Assembly: GCA_019914945.1 (NCBI GenBank)
Contig: CM034102.1
Location: forward strand, 15,737,501-15,801,500
DNA from: Typha latifolia
Taxonomy: Eukaryota > Streptophyta > Magnoliopsida > Poales > Typhaceae
Reading direction: 5' to 3'
Length of the DNA: 64,000 bases
A program made the translations under genes and the position numbers. The notes beneath the pieces are model-generated. The model was given only the letters and a program-made list of their open reading frames with translations, was not told the origin of the DNA and searched no databases. Shown here piece by piece: positions 34,101-45,600 of this stretch; positions within the stretch are counted from its first letter, which is position 1; every line of letters starts with the position of its first letter.

Positions 34101-37008
34101 TTATGTGTCTACATCCCCAAGACAGTCATCAGCACAGCGAGGTTCAAACAATTAAACAGGAAGTATTTATGTGGGTGTTGTAGCTACCGAGATCTTATGT
34201 CTCTCCTAGAAGTTGGTTAGAGACACAATCAGCCGATCAGAAAACACCAAGACACGATCAGCTGATCATTTTACTAGTTTCAACTATTAACCAAAGAACT
34301 TAAAAGGAAACAGACTTGTATCAGCAATAATGGATGAGGAGAAATACGCCAGTAAAAAGTCAAAAATACAAGTGTAAAATTGTCATGAAGATAAGGCTTA
34401 GTAGTATACTAACCTGCAGTTCAGACAACTGATCCACGTATTCTTGTGCAAGAATATCCACTCTTGTAGAAAACTGTTGTCCTATTTTGATAAATGTGGG
34501 GCCTAATCTCAAAATACTTTCCTTTAGCCACTTAGCAAGAGTTTTCCGCCTTATAACCTTCTTCTCCTCAGTCATATCTCCTGCAGAAGAGAAGATATGA
34601 GTTCCAAGATTACAATGTTCTCTATTATATAATTTCCATTATTATATAAATGCTCCTCCTATAAATCACATGGTTTATATCATGTAAAGGACATCTACAA
34701 CAAATATATAAAGGATGTCAATTAGAGGGATGGCAGAGCTAGTTGTTATGCACCCGGATTCCATGGTTCGACTCTTGGGAACAGCACCTCTGGAAATGGA
34801 GGTAAGACTATATCCATCTTGTCATTCCAAGTCATTGCATTAGAGCCTCATGCACTATGATGTTTTTTTATTTACCTCTAAAAGAGTATATCACGATCAC
34901 CTTAAGATAATGCAATGTGGCAGCAATTGAGACTTTTCACATTCTTCCAATTAGCATATTGAAAGATTCATGATCCTACTAGAAGTGTACAAACTACAAA
35001 GTACTTAACTATCCAGCAAGCTTCTTCCACCTGCTCTTCAATTAGCAATAACCCAATACCTATCCATCATCTTCATCTGACAAATATTTTCAAATTTCTA
35101 CTAACAAAGGATGGCCGATCAAATTATGCGGACTTTTTCAAGGAATCATCACTTAACTCTCTAGCTTGAAAGATAACTGAAACAGAAATTACATTGGCTA
35201 CTATTAGTATAACCTACCTCGATAAGAGAACTTCTGGCTATTGAGCCAAGCCTTAAAAAGAAATGTGAAAACAAAACCCCATATTTCCAACGTTCTTTGA
35301 ACTGTAGAATAGGTTTTAAATCGATTCCAGCGCCCACCAGGAGCAACAGAGACCTGCAAAACCAGATTGTCATAAAAAAATAGGCAATACAGTCCCAACA
35401 ATGTGAAAATTAGAAAGACGGGTATTTATGGTCTTATATTTTTTAGCCTAACAAATGATGCACTTATATAAATCCGCAAGGTCCACAAAAACTAAACAAT
35501 AAAAATAAACCTATTTAAAGCAGAAAATATGATAATTGTAACATTCAATTACTAGGTAATCATATGTAGCATGAAGTGGCAATTCAAGTCTAGCATTTTG
35601 CAAAGCTCCACAAGCAGATGGCCTCAGCCTTTCATAAAAATGACAAGGTGAAAGTAGTTAGTAGCAAGCATGCAAGTTCAACAACATGGAAAATTCTCAT
35701 TTCTGGTCATGATAATTAGTAAAATAGTCTCAATACCCAAAGTTATACTTAATAGAGTACCAACAAAATTAAGTAGGACAATTAACCAAAATCTCACTTT
35801 CTTCTTCTATAGCTAGATATTATATGCAAGTGTTATACAAAAATTAGTTTTTTATTTCCTTTATCAAATAAATAGAGAATTTTACTTCTATGTTAGGCAT
35901 GATTAATGTTCCAAAACTTAAACTAAATGATTGAATTCAATCAGATGGAATATGTTAATATGTTAAAAGACAGAATATTTTGGTGTGAATTGCAACGAAG
36001 TGCTACATTCCAAGTACTAAGACACTCCTAGGTGACTCGTATGTTAAGGCAAGTTAAGTCTGCAAAACATTGATAAGCACAGAGTTATATACATGACTTG
36101 CTCTCAAATCGTTGCAAGGAAATCCACGGCTTCTGCATAACCTACAAGATCCCAATCCTGTAAACTGATCTAAGCAATTGAAGCACTCAATAAGGCTACT
36201 ACTTCATATGCAGAACTCATACAAAAGGTTTTACCACTTGGTAAATGCTAATAGCACCATTTAAATTTGAATTCGTATACCAATTCTAGGATCAACAAGA
36301 ATTGTGATGTTAACACTTCTACCATCATAATTGAATAATACTATCATTCTATAGCTGCGTCTGGAAATTGCTTAGATCAAGAATACCGGATATGAATTTG
36401 TATTCTGCAGATACTCTCGCTAGGTTCAATCTCTTTGGACTTTCCCTCACATTATTAATCAAGAAAATTTTCTAAACTTCTGGCACATTCGGTTAAAAAG
36501 ACAAATTTATCAAAGAAATAGAAAAGAAGGTGAAAAAATCAACCTGGGGTTGCTGTCCATCTTTCTTAAACCAGGCGTCCTCCTTTGAGATATCTTCCAC
36601 CCTCTTCTTCCTCTTCCTCTCCTCCGAAACTACATCATCCACTCCCTTCCCTGCCGCTCCGTTCCCATCCTCGTACTTCACGAGATTCCTACCACTCGTC
36701 CCGTTCACCTCCAAAAGCATCTCCAACCTCCCATTTCCATTCTTTTCCACCACGTCATACCCAAACGCACGCCCGTTTCCGTTTACCATATAACCATTTA
36801 ATCCTCCATCCTCGTCCAACACATCGGTAGCCACAGTCCTCTCCTCCAACGCCGATCGAAACACCACTCGATCGAGCGGCCTCCGCCGCGGGCGGCGACG
36901 GCTCTGAATCTGGAAACGGAGCAACGAAGATCGGAGAAACCGTCCGGCGTCCGGCCGCCGGAGGAGTTCTTGGATGGAGATCGTAGAGGCGGCGAGAGAG
37001 ATCGCCAT
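25116..37008 (-). CDS. ABC1K3: ABC1K3-type plastid atypical kinase, 20 exons, complete
   Basis: Minus-strand exons: 36544-37008, 35218-35353, 34414-34580, 33486-33606, 33272-33372, 32515-32613, 30627-30737, 30431-30510, 30224-30293, 28705-28778, 28524-28593, 28148-28236, 27941-28065, 27660-27740, 27518-27578, 27359-27413, 27172-27270, 26986-27075, 25339-25398, 25116-25232. All phases agree and give 756 residues. ABC1 (UbiB/ADCK) kinases of this subfamily sit on plastoglobules and, with ABC1K1, affect prenylquinone and tocopherol metabolism and light-stress tolerance. The N-terminus is a transit-peptide-like basic stretch. Family marks are the KxGQ motif ([13 protein letters not shown]), the Ala-rich loop (AAASLGQVHRA), the Lys strand ([10 protein letters not shown]), the HADPHPGN catalytic loop, YDFGMMG, and a hydrophobic C-terminus. 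The intron after exon 16 starts with GC rather than GT. Introns hold a hAT-like and a SINE-like element. Confidence 0.95.
31062..31893. mobile_element. hAT-like non-autonomous element in an ABC1K3 intron (832 bp)
   Basis: The left end CAAGGTTCCAAAAATCGG and the right end, read on the opposite strand as CAAGGATTCGAGTTTCGG, are imperfect terminal inverted repeats. They are followed inside by repeated atcgg/cggccg words. ATCTAAAC flanks both sides (31054-31061 and 31894-31901), an 8-bp duplication as for hAT transposons. The interior has an AT-rich part, a long CT-rich low-complexity tract (about 31260-31710) and no transposase. A 10-bp duplication with a Mutator-type element is a possible alternative reading. 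Confidence 0.7.
34727..34868 (+). mobile_element. tRNA-derived SINE-like element in an ABC1K3 intron
   Basis: It has an A-box-like TGGCAGAGCTAGT at 34731 and a B-box-like GGTTCGACTCT at 34765, the internal Pol III promoter of tRNA-derived SINEs. The following text (gggaacagcacctctgg, then ggtaagactatatccatc) resembles the body of Au-type plant SINEs, where it reads roughly ggaacaacctctctgc ... gggtaaggctgcgtacatc. It ends near a T-rich stretch. No clear target-site duplication seen. Family name from memory. Confidence 0.6.
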
Positions 37009-38399
37009 TTGCTAAGGTTTTGGTCGGTTTGGATATCAACCCCCTAGTAAAGCATGGCGGGAGAAGAGAGACGGGTGAGAGAAGAGGAAGAGCGAAGAGA
37101 GAGGAAGAGTGAAGTAAAAAGGCAGTGGGGGTTGGAGAGGTGGTCTGGGTTCTGCCACGTGACGGCACGACGGATGAGGATTTCGTCTTCTCGTGCTTCT
37201 CATTGGCCAGGCGGGGTCGGTGGGAGGTCGCACCCTCTCAAGCCGTCTTGACCACAGAGTCAGTCCCTCAGTTGAAGCCTTTGGAGCCTAGGAGGTGAGA
37301 GCGGTAACTCACTCCGCGGGTACAACATTTTCGGATTAGGTGTGTTGACGTGGAAGGGTAATAGCCAGTAGTTACGTGCACTTTTTGGAGGATTCGGTTA
37401 ACAAAGAAGTAGGATTGAGGTATACGCTCTTTTTGGTAGACTCAATTTGTTCTTTTGTAAATTTCACACTACTTACTTTCCTCGAAAGTTCCATCAATTG
37501 TGCAACCTAAAACTCATGATCATGGAGACATTGGCTGGCCTATCGTCGCCGCCGCCACCTCCACAAGCATCGGTGAGCGGTAACTCACACCCGAGCTTGG
37601 GCTCGTCAGAGTCGAGTCGTCGGCGAGAGGTCGGCCGCTGGCTGGCCAGCAGCGACCGGTGCCCTCCCCGCCGGCCAGGGTCCGCACTCCCCTCCCCTCC
37701 TCTTTCTCTCCTATTCTTCTTCTTCTTCTTCTTCTTCTTTTTTCTTTCTTTTTCTTCTTCCTCCGCTTCTTCTCTTTCTCTTGCTGCACAGTGCTGGGCT
37801 CGGCCCAGCAATGTAGCAGGCAGTGTTGGGCTGATGGCAGTGATTTATTTATTTATGTTATTTATTTAGGTATTTCCTTCTTAATTAATACAAATAGATT
37901 ATTCATATATTAATTATTTTAATAATATTATATATTCTTCAATGTGATTATTATTAATTATAATTTCTATAATTAATGATTAATTAGGTATAAATATAGT
38001 AATACTTATATTTATTATTTATATCTCTATTAGATTAATATATAGATTGTAAATTATAATTATCAAATTATATACTAATATTCTTATGAGATACATTTTA
38101 AGTAATTCTAATAATTTATTATACATTATTATTTTGTAACAAATAAAATACTAGGCTTATGTATTTATTTATTATTTTATAAAGTAATAATTACATAGTC
38201 CCTAATTAATCAAGATATAATTATAATTAGATTTTTATCTATATTTATATTTTTATTTATAATTAAAAATTTTGCTAGTTATAAAGATAAGTAGAAATTC
38301 TAAAACCTACTAAATCATCATATATTACATGAACATATTTTAATTAGATGAACGGCTAACTTCGTACTACTTAAATATTTTTAGATCTCAAACCACTTA
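37009..38399. other. Upstream of ABC1K3 and low-complexity block
   Basis: The 5' leader and promoter region of ABC1K3, then a GC-rich block (37530-37690) followed by a long TTC/CTT-rich tract (37700-37790), then AT-rich sequence. ORFs rich in Lys/Glu or Ser/Phe here come from the tract. No gene is supported. Confidence 0.5.
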
Positions 38400-39832
38400 T
38401 GTGAGGCCCCGTGGACCCTGTTAAGACGAGTTGTCGCTCGGTTGTTGAATGTGAGGGATACGTGAGTGTTGTCTTCTGATCAGATGTGAGTAGTCTTATC
38501 CCCTAGATGTATTTCTCAAATTAGATTATATTATATAGTATGTACATACATGTTTTGGCCTTCAGCATGATTATATGACTTTATCTAAAGATGATTACAA
38601 TCGAGCATATTTTATCATGCATGTAATTATGCTGATCTTGGATACGAGTATGATGATGATATATAGAGATGATCAGAGATGACTATACTGTTATAATTTT
38701 ATGTACAGTTGATCTGTAGCATGATATGCATGTTGTGATAGATTAGCACGGGTATGTATGTATCGACTACATGATTGGAGACTACATTGCATTATTTTTC
38801 TCTTGATTTCTATTCTGCCTAAATTTCTGTTATGCATTGACTTGTTATCGTACTGGATATATGTATATGATTTGTCATTTTGAAGAAAAGCATGAAATGT
38901 GATTGGTAGGATAGTTGATAGAAAGCGTGAGGATACCTGAGTGGGCACGAGGGTTAGGACACGCTTGGTGGATGATTGATCGCTCGACATAGTCGCGATC
39001 CTGTTGGCCTTACGTCTGAGGTCATTAGTCTGTGTGCGCAGTAGACATTCAGACACATATCATTTGCTAGGGCATATGTGACGAGTTATCCTCACGAGAT
39101 TTCTATCAGCTAAAAGGGTGCCCGGTCTAGATGGATGTTGATACCCTTAGTGGACGGTAGGGTATGGTTATATTTGAGGTACTCCTTGCGAATGACAGAG
39201 TATGTTCTGAGCCTTCGGGCATGATGTTGAGACCGGATACTGAGTGTTGACTATGCATAGTGGTCTAGTATGATGATGACATATAGAGCTGACATTGATG
39301 ACTGAGATATTGACAAATGCATATGATTTTATTATCACCTGATTATTTAATTATCGAGTAGTCAATATGCATCATATATGGTTGTATTTGATATTATAGC
39401 ATCGTCATGGTCGGCATGCATCATGTGTCATATTTGAGAGAGAGTTATGATGATAGTATGATATAGATATTTATTTATTCATTGTCGAGGATTATATAAT
39501 TTATCAATTATGATATGTTATATACTTTTCATTTATGTATTATTGAAGATACATTTATATATTCATTTATGACATAATGCTCTTTTTGATTCATATTATC
39601 TAGTATATGATTTACTTTATGTTTGACATAACTGATTCCGGATAAGGTCTATTCATTGAGCATTTTGCTAATGACTCTCTTTATTTCTTTTCTAACCCCC
39701 TCAGATATGTGGTACGTAATAGCAACTTGAGATATCTTGAGTAGATATTTTAGAGCGAGGATGAAGTGAGCTATAGATGTAATGCCCGTCCTGTCGCGTG
39801 CGCCGCGCGTGTCGTGTGGGCGGGGCGTTACA
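38400..39832. mobile_element. LTR-like block (possible solo Ty3-type LTR)
   Basis: The block starts TGTGAGGCCCCG and ends CGGGGCGTTACA. Read on the other strand the end is TGTAACGCCCCG, so the two ends are inverted repeats of each other with TG...CA termini, as in plant Ty3 LTRs. It is 1,433 bp and has no protein coding. No 5-bp target-site duplication is seen, so it may be rearranged or misjudged. Confidence 0.42.
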
Positions 39833-40488
39833 TGCACAGTGAGCACGATCCGCAAGTTGCGTAGATTTCTTTAGCGATATCATCCTCATGTGTGAAAAAA
39901 GATATCATTATTTTTCATTCACATTGAGTTTGTAAAAGTTAACCTAATCACTATAAAAAAATTCTAGGCAAATTACATCTTTCCCGCTCAACTATTGCTT
40001 CATATCACTTTCACTCCCTTAGAAAAATAAATTGAATAGATACGCCTCTTAACTATTCAAATATATTACCAAGCATCTCCATTAATATTTCACTAGAAAT
40101 TACAATATAAATAATCTTAAAATTTTAATGAACTTAAGATAGCCCAATACTCTCATCTTCCTTTGATATCCTTTCATCTTCTTCTTTAGTAGCATCTACA
40201 ACAAACTTCTCTAAATACTAAACTTTATATTAATCTTTTCTAAGTACTTCAAAGTTTATTTCTAATATGAGAAGAGAAAGCAAGAATATTTTTTCCCATT
40301 TAATTAGTTAGTTAAATTTTTATATATTCCTCCAACAGAGGAGGCTTAGTAATTCATAGAGTGTATGTGTTGATTTATTTTCTTAAGAGAGCAAAAGTGA
40401 TATAAAATAACGATCGAGAAGATCAAAATGTAATTAACCCCAGAAACTTAGCATGCCAGTATCCTTGCACAATAAAAAGATGGCTGGC
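39833..40488. other. Intergenic, AT-rich
   Basis: No gene recognised. Confidence 0.5.
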
Positions 40489-40638
40489 TTAAGAGCAGAT
40501 GATCCACACCTTAGACATTGTTTGTTCTTTAAGTACTTCCCTCAAGTTGTCTTTGCCATTTGATCCCAGTGTTGACATCAACAAGAGAAAGGCTAGAGGA
40601 AATATAATTCCAACTCTGGCGTAGCTGCTGTTCTTCAT
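40489..40638 (-). CDS. Candidate small secreted peptide or first exon (49 aa)
   Basis: The frame starts MKNSSYARVGIIFPLAFLLL, a good signal-peptide pattern (basic start, hydrophobic core, then MSTLGSNG as a possible cleavage region). It continues as a polar stretch with NLREVLKEQTMSK and stops shortly after. A donor-like sequence (AAG/gtgtgg) follows the SK, so this could be exon 1 of a longer small-peptide gene, but no second exon was recognised. An in-frame ATG further upstream is possible. No family assigned; it may be a chance ORF. Confidence 0.25.
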   Translation of the reverse strand: MKNSSYARVGIIFPLAFLLLMSTLGSNGKDNLREVLKEQTMSKVWIICS

Positions 40639-41639
40639 TAGAATGTCTCTTGCAAATAACATGCATTCAAAAAGAAGCATGCAAGTATATATGTCTACAA
40701 GATGGAGTAGCAATAGAGTCATATATATCAAGAGTCATTCATAAATGAACTGCTTGGAGGATTGTGATGTTCTTCTTCACATGATCCTTGACTCATAGTT
40801 TTGGAAAATTGAAAATTCACATGAAATCTTGTGATACCCTTCATCAGAAAAAAAGAATACAATAATAAGAGAAGTGATTAAAGAAGTTTCTGATTCATTG
40901 CAGGGTCTTCATTTATGGGTGTCATTTGAGAAGGTGTGTTCTCAACTTCTTATGCATGGCTGGCTCATTCTGAGAAGAGAGGAAAAGGTAATAGTTATTG
41001 CTGTCATTTGATAGGAGGTTGAATTGGAAAAGTGAGGGGAATTCTCGTGGATATATAACTAAATTTTAACAGGAGAAAAGTACTTTGAGATGATCAAATA
41101 AGGCAAGAAGTAGTGCAAAAGTTTCTTATGTTGTCTTAAATGAAGCTCATTCAGTAATCTTTGTCCGTTCATGTTATTTTAAGCCTCATTTGATTTTAGA
41201 CTAAGTTTAAATTCGATTAGTTAGTCTTATTTTTTAGTCTTAATTTTTTAAAAAATAAATTTGATTAAATATGAAAAAGATAAAAAAATATTTAGTTGCT
41301 GAACTAGTTTAGAGGTTCCTGAACTAATTTAGAGAGAGTTTATAAACTCAAAATAAATAAAACTTTATTGAATAGTGTGGATACTCCAAGGTGCATAGTA
41401 GAGATCATTCAGCTTGTTCATTAGCAAGGAAAAGTTAGATTCCACAAGAACACAACAATATTTGAATCGAGAAAAAATTATATGAGCTTGGCCACATAGG
41501 AACGTAGCATATCCTCCAAATTCTATGCTTACAACTCTTATTATTTCTTAAGTTTATAAATTTATAAAATTTATATTAAATCTATTGCTTTTAATTTTAA
41601 TTTATTGTTAAAAAAATAAGAATTTGATAATGTTCTAGT

Positions 41640-41800
41640 TCGTGGGCGAAGCCACATCGTCGAGAGAGAGCGGGGTCTCCGAAGGAACTGGAGCTACATT
41701 TCTTTTCAATTTCCATTCAAGAGTTCCTATGTGTTTGTGTTTCCACGCCCTTTTTTTGAGACCTCGAAAAATGAAATGGAAAATTCCTCTATTCATCACA
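41640..41800. other. Probable plastid-derived fragment (NUPT)
   Basis: The words gaactggagctacattt, caatttccattcaagagtt, tccacgccc and ttgagacctcgaaaaatg match, in order, a non-coding stretch that I recall from monocot plastid genomes, with small insertions and substitutions. It directly precedes the tRNA-Trp gene. Identification is from memory. Confidence 0.45.
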
Positions 41801-41804
41801 GTTG

Positions 41805-41876
41805 GGATCCGTGGCGCAATGGTAGCGCGTCTGACTCCAGATCATAAGGTTGCGTGTTCGATTCACGTCGGGTTCA
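41805..41876 (+). tRNA. tRNA-Trp (anticodon CCA), nuclear type
   Basis: A 72-nt cloverleaf: acceptor GGATCCG/CGGGTTC plus discriminator A; D-arm GCGC-AATGGTA-GCGC; anticodon loop CTCCAGA; T-arm GCGTG-TTCGATT-CACGT. A-box and B-box promoter sequences are intact, and a T-run follows at about 41902. It matches plant cytosolic tRNA-Trp rather than the organellar one (which begins GCGCTCTTAG). One oddity: the anticodon stem is TCTGA/TCATA, where the usual sequence is TCTGA/TCAGA, leaving a C-T mismatch at position 41845. The gene may be weak or a decaying copy. Confidence 0.85.
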
Positions 41877-42631
41877 AAATCCCGATCCAATTCGGATCCT
41901 CTTTTTTTTTTTAATTTAATTTTATACATTGCATTTGTTTTTCCTTCCTATCAATGACATCATTGATGTCGTCAACTTGGATAAGCGAACGCAAAAGACC
42001 GTGAGTGGTGGTCCACTCCACTTTCTTCTCTTCGGACATTGGCGTGCTCATGATTCATCATTCATGAAGTTGGTCCACTGACAGCTTTTTTCCAGAACAC
42101 TGCACCCTCTCCCTTCGTATAGAGACGTATACTAATTAATCCCACCGTTCCATCAATGGAGAAATAGTAGGGAAACCTTCAACATCTTTTTCACGTTAAA
42201 ATGACAGATTTAGACGAGTCTTGGACTATTCCATACACCCCCACAAAAAAAAAACAAGCAGCATTACTTAGGAACGGAGTAATATATATATAATCCACAA
42301 GTTGGTATAAAAAAAACCCAGGCGGCCAGACCACCCCCTCGGGCCCTCACCTATAAACAAGTGTTAGTTAGTATTGAGTCCCAAATAGGATAGCAGCAAA
42401 TAAGAATTGAGTCCCACCAATTGGAGTGAGAGAAAGAGAAAAAAAAAAAAAGAAGAGTACATTCCGAAAGTGTCGCGTATTCGCGTCATTGCGTGCCTCC
42501 GGGCAGTATCAAACTTTCCGTGAAGTGGGTCCACGATCTGTTAGTCGCATGCGACTCGGGTGGTTACTGTTACCCGAATCCGATATCACTTCCGTCTTCA
42601 ACTCTCTCGTCTCCGAGCTCTCGCAATCGCC

Positions 42632-45600
42632 ATGGCAGGTCAGTTTTCCCTCTCTTCTCTCTCTCTCTCTCTATCTTTCCTTTCTCTCTTTTCTAATACA
42701 TTAATGTCTCGTAATCACAGCTCCATTGGTCTTATGGGCGGCCATTGCCATCTCCCTCCTCCTCGTCACATCACCCGACCTCTCTCTAGCATCGAGGCGG
42801 GAGGTGATCACATCGCCCCACGGCGCCGTTGCCACGGACGACGGACGCTGCTCTGGAGTTGGAAGAGATGTGCTTCGTGACGGAGGCAACGCCGTGGACG
42901 CAGCCGTTGCTGCCGCCTTATGTTTGGGCGTGGTCAGCCCCGCCTCGAGTGGCATCGGCGGAGGCGCTTTCATGCTTGTAAGGCTCGCGGATGGGACCGC
43001 GAAGGCCTTCGACATGAGGGAGACGGCTCCCATTTTGGCTTCGGAGGTAAACCCATGAAATTTGAGCTTTACTGGGATCATTTGCCCACTATACTTCGGA
43101 CCAAAAATCACTTTTATCACCTAGAGCTTTTATGTTACTATTTTCTTCCTCCACTTTTGACTAAGTTATAATCTTTATATTTTCGATCCAAAATTAACGG
43201 TGTAAAAACTGACTTACTCCCTTAAACTTTTATCCTATTTAATAAAAAGAAAATTATTTAAGTTATTTAATCATCTCTGTTAACAACAATGCTTTCTCTT
43301 CGGTTTCTCATTTGTCTTTGCGATTAATGTTTTATGTAGAATTGATGACTGGGGGTTTTGTGTTTAGGGGTATCGTGTTGATTGCTTTTGTGAAGTTGGT
43401 ATCTTGGAGGACAAAATAATGATAACTCATTGGTTTCTCATTGGATTTTGAGCATTACCGTGGTTTTGTTAGTCGCTTCTTGTATTTGATTCTAACAATG
43501 CTATTCAATGACCTGAGTATTGTATTTGGAAGATTCCGTTGATATCTTTCGTAAAGTTAATATCTTGTTGGCAAAAACAATGGTAGACGTCTGAAATTGG
43601 CGTCAGTGTTGTTGCTTTTTGGGGCTCTATGTGGATGGGAACGCTGCTTTTTAACATCTATATTGGATTATATATTTATATCTGTGAGTTGGCTTAGATG
43701 TCATTTTGAATCCAGTATTGACTTATTTTATTCTTCAAAGTTCAAACGGTCTGCTGTTCTCTGAAAAGGGTTGAATAATGTACAGGATTAGGCATGGTTC
43801 CGTAGCTTCTTTTAGGATATGGATGGATATACCTCTATTAATGAACTTTTGTAGACTCCGAAACTTTCAGAAGAGTAAAATAGAGTAATCTATTTTAATA
43901 GGAGGAAATGGAGTAAATTGTGAACAAAAATGTTTGGTGATACCTTACAAGGTTGGATAGAAAAATGCTTCTTGGGTACAACTTTTGGATCAGATTAATG
44001 TATTTCGGTTAGATCTTTATAGTAGACAACATAATTGGTAATAAGACAGATTTGTCATGGTGAGAGAGTGCGAAATGAACAAGATATAGTTTCGTTATTT
44101 CTTGTCGATAATAGGAGCTAAGCTGTCATGATTGTTGGACAATTTTGAAAGAGTAGAGAAGTTAGCCACTTTATCAATGATCAATCACTTTTTATTTTTC
44201 TTCTTGATTCTCTTTCTCTAATTGAGTGGTCCACGATTTGTAAAGTCGATGCTTTTTAATGATTAGATTATAAGAAGTTGGTGGCAGAAAGTGATTTTCT
44301 AATGGTTCTAGGAATCTAGGTGGCAAGATTTATGACCAGCAACTTGCTCATTTGACTTTCTTTTTAAATTATTTTCTTACTCTTTTTTCGCTCCCGATTT
44401 ATAAGTCGATGCTTTATGAGTTCTAGCTGATCTTTCCATTCTTGCTTTCCTATTTTATTCTTCTGTTGGTACTCTTGCCTTTCTTCCTGTTTCAATCCAA
44501 ATGAAAAGATCCTCCAATTGGCATTTAGGATACAGCATCATCTGCATTTGTTTACTATTGGAGAATAAACTTTGTACTCTTGCAAAATTTGATGCTTCCT
44601 GCAGAACATGTATGCCACAAATGCTGCGGCAAAAGCAAGTGGTGCCCTTTCTATAGCTGTGCCAGGAGAAATTGCAGGTCTACATGAGGCCTGGAAGCAA
44701 CATGGCAAGCTTCCTTGGAAGAGGCTGGTAAAGCCAGCTGCACAATTGGCTCAAAGAGGGTTCAGAATATTTCCATATCTACACATGCAGATGGAGAAGA
44801 CAAAAACAGGCATTCTCAAAGATAAGGGGCTGCGTGCTGTTTTTACATCAAAAGGAAATCTTTTACAACTGGGAGATATTTGTCACAACAGAAAACTTGC
44901 ACAAACACTAAATTCTATTGGCAGACTTGGACCACAAGCACTTTATAATGGTTCAGTTGGATTTCACCTGGTTAAAGATGTTCAGAAGTCTGGAGGCATC
45001 TTGACCATGGAAGACCTGCAGAAATACCAAGTAAAGGTTCAGGAACCAATATCTGCAGATGTAATGGATCTAAAAATCTTGGGCATGCCACCTCCTTCAT
45101 CTGGTGGTGCTGGAATGATACTTGTAAGGATAATTCTTGCTTACGATATTCTCTTCACTTCAATCTTAAAAGTTCCAAAATATGGTGTAAGGTATGCATT
45201 CATGCCTAGATAAAATATTATCTTGTAATCCCTCTTCTGAGGATTCATAGGAGTTCATCTTATGAATAGTGGATTGATTCATCTCCATTTCAGAGAGAAG
45301 TAGGAGTATTTGGTAAAATAGATTGATCAATGATTTGATTTACTTTTTACCATTCTGGATATAAATCTAGATGCACCACCTCCTCTTGTCAAAGTAACCG
45401 AATTTCATCAACTTGCTGAGTCTGACACCATATTTTAGCAACCATGTGTGCCTTCTATCTTGATATACTTATCATAGGTGTGAACTACAATAGTAAGCTC
45501 AAACTGATTTACATCTTTTTTTGCTTGGATCTTGAAAACTATGTTGTGATTCCAAGGCTTTTTCTATTACTACTCTATTACTTTGTCCATACTGTGTCAT

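Noticed and set aside
37494..37913. Lys/Glu-rich and Ser/Phe-rich ORFs on both strands
   Set aside because: They come from the TTC-rich tract and lack any domain.
41642..41914. 90-residue plus-strand ORF
   Set aside because: It runs through the tRNA-Trp gene and the plastid-like fragment; not a protein gene.
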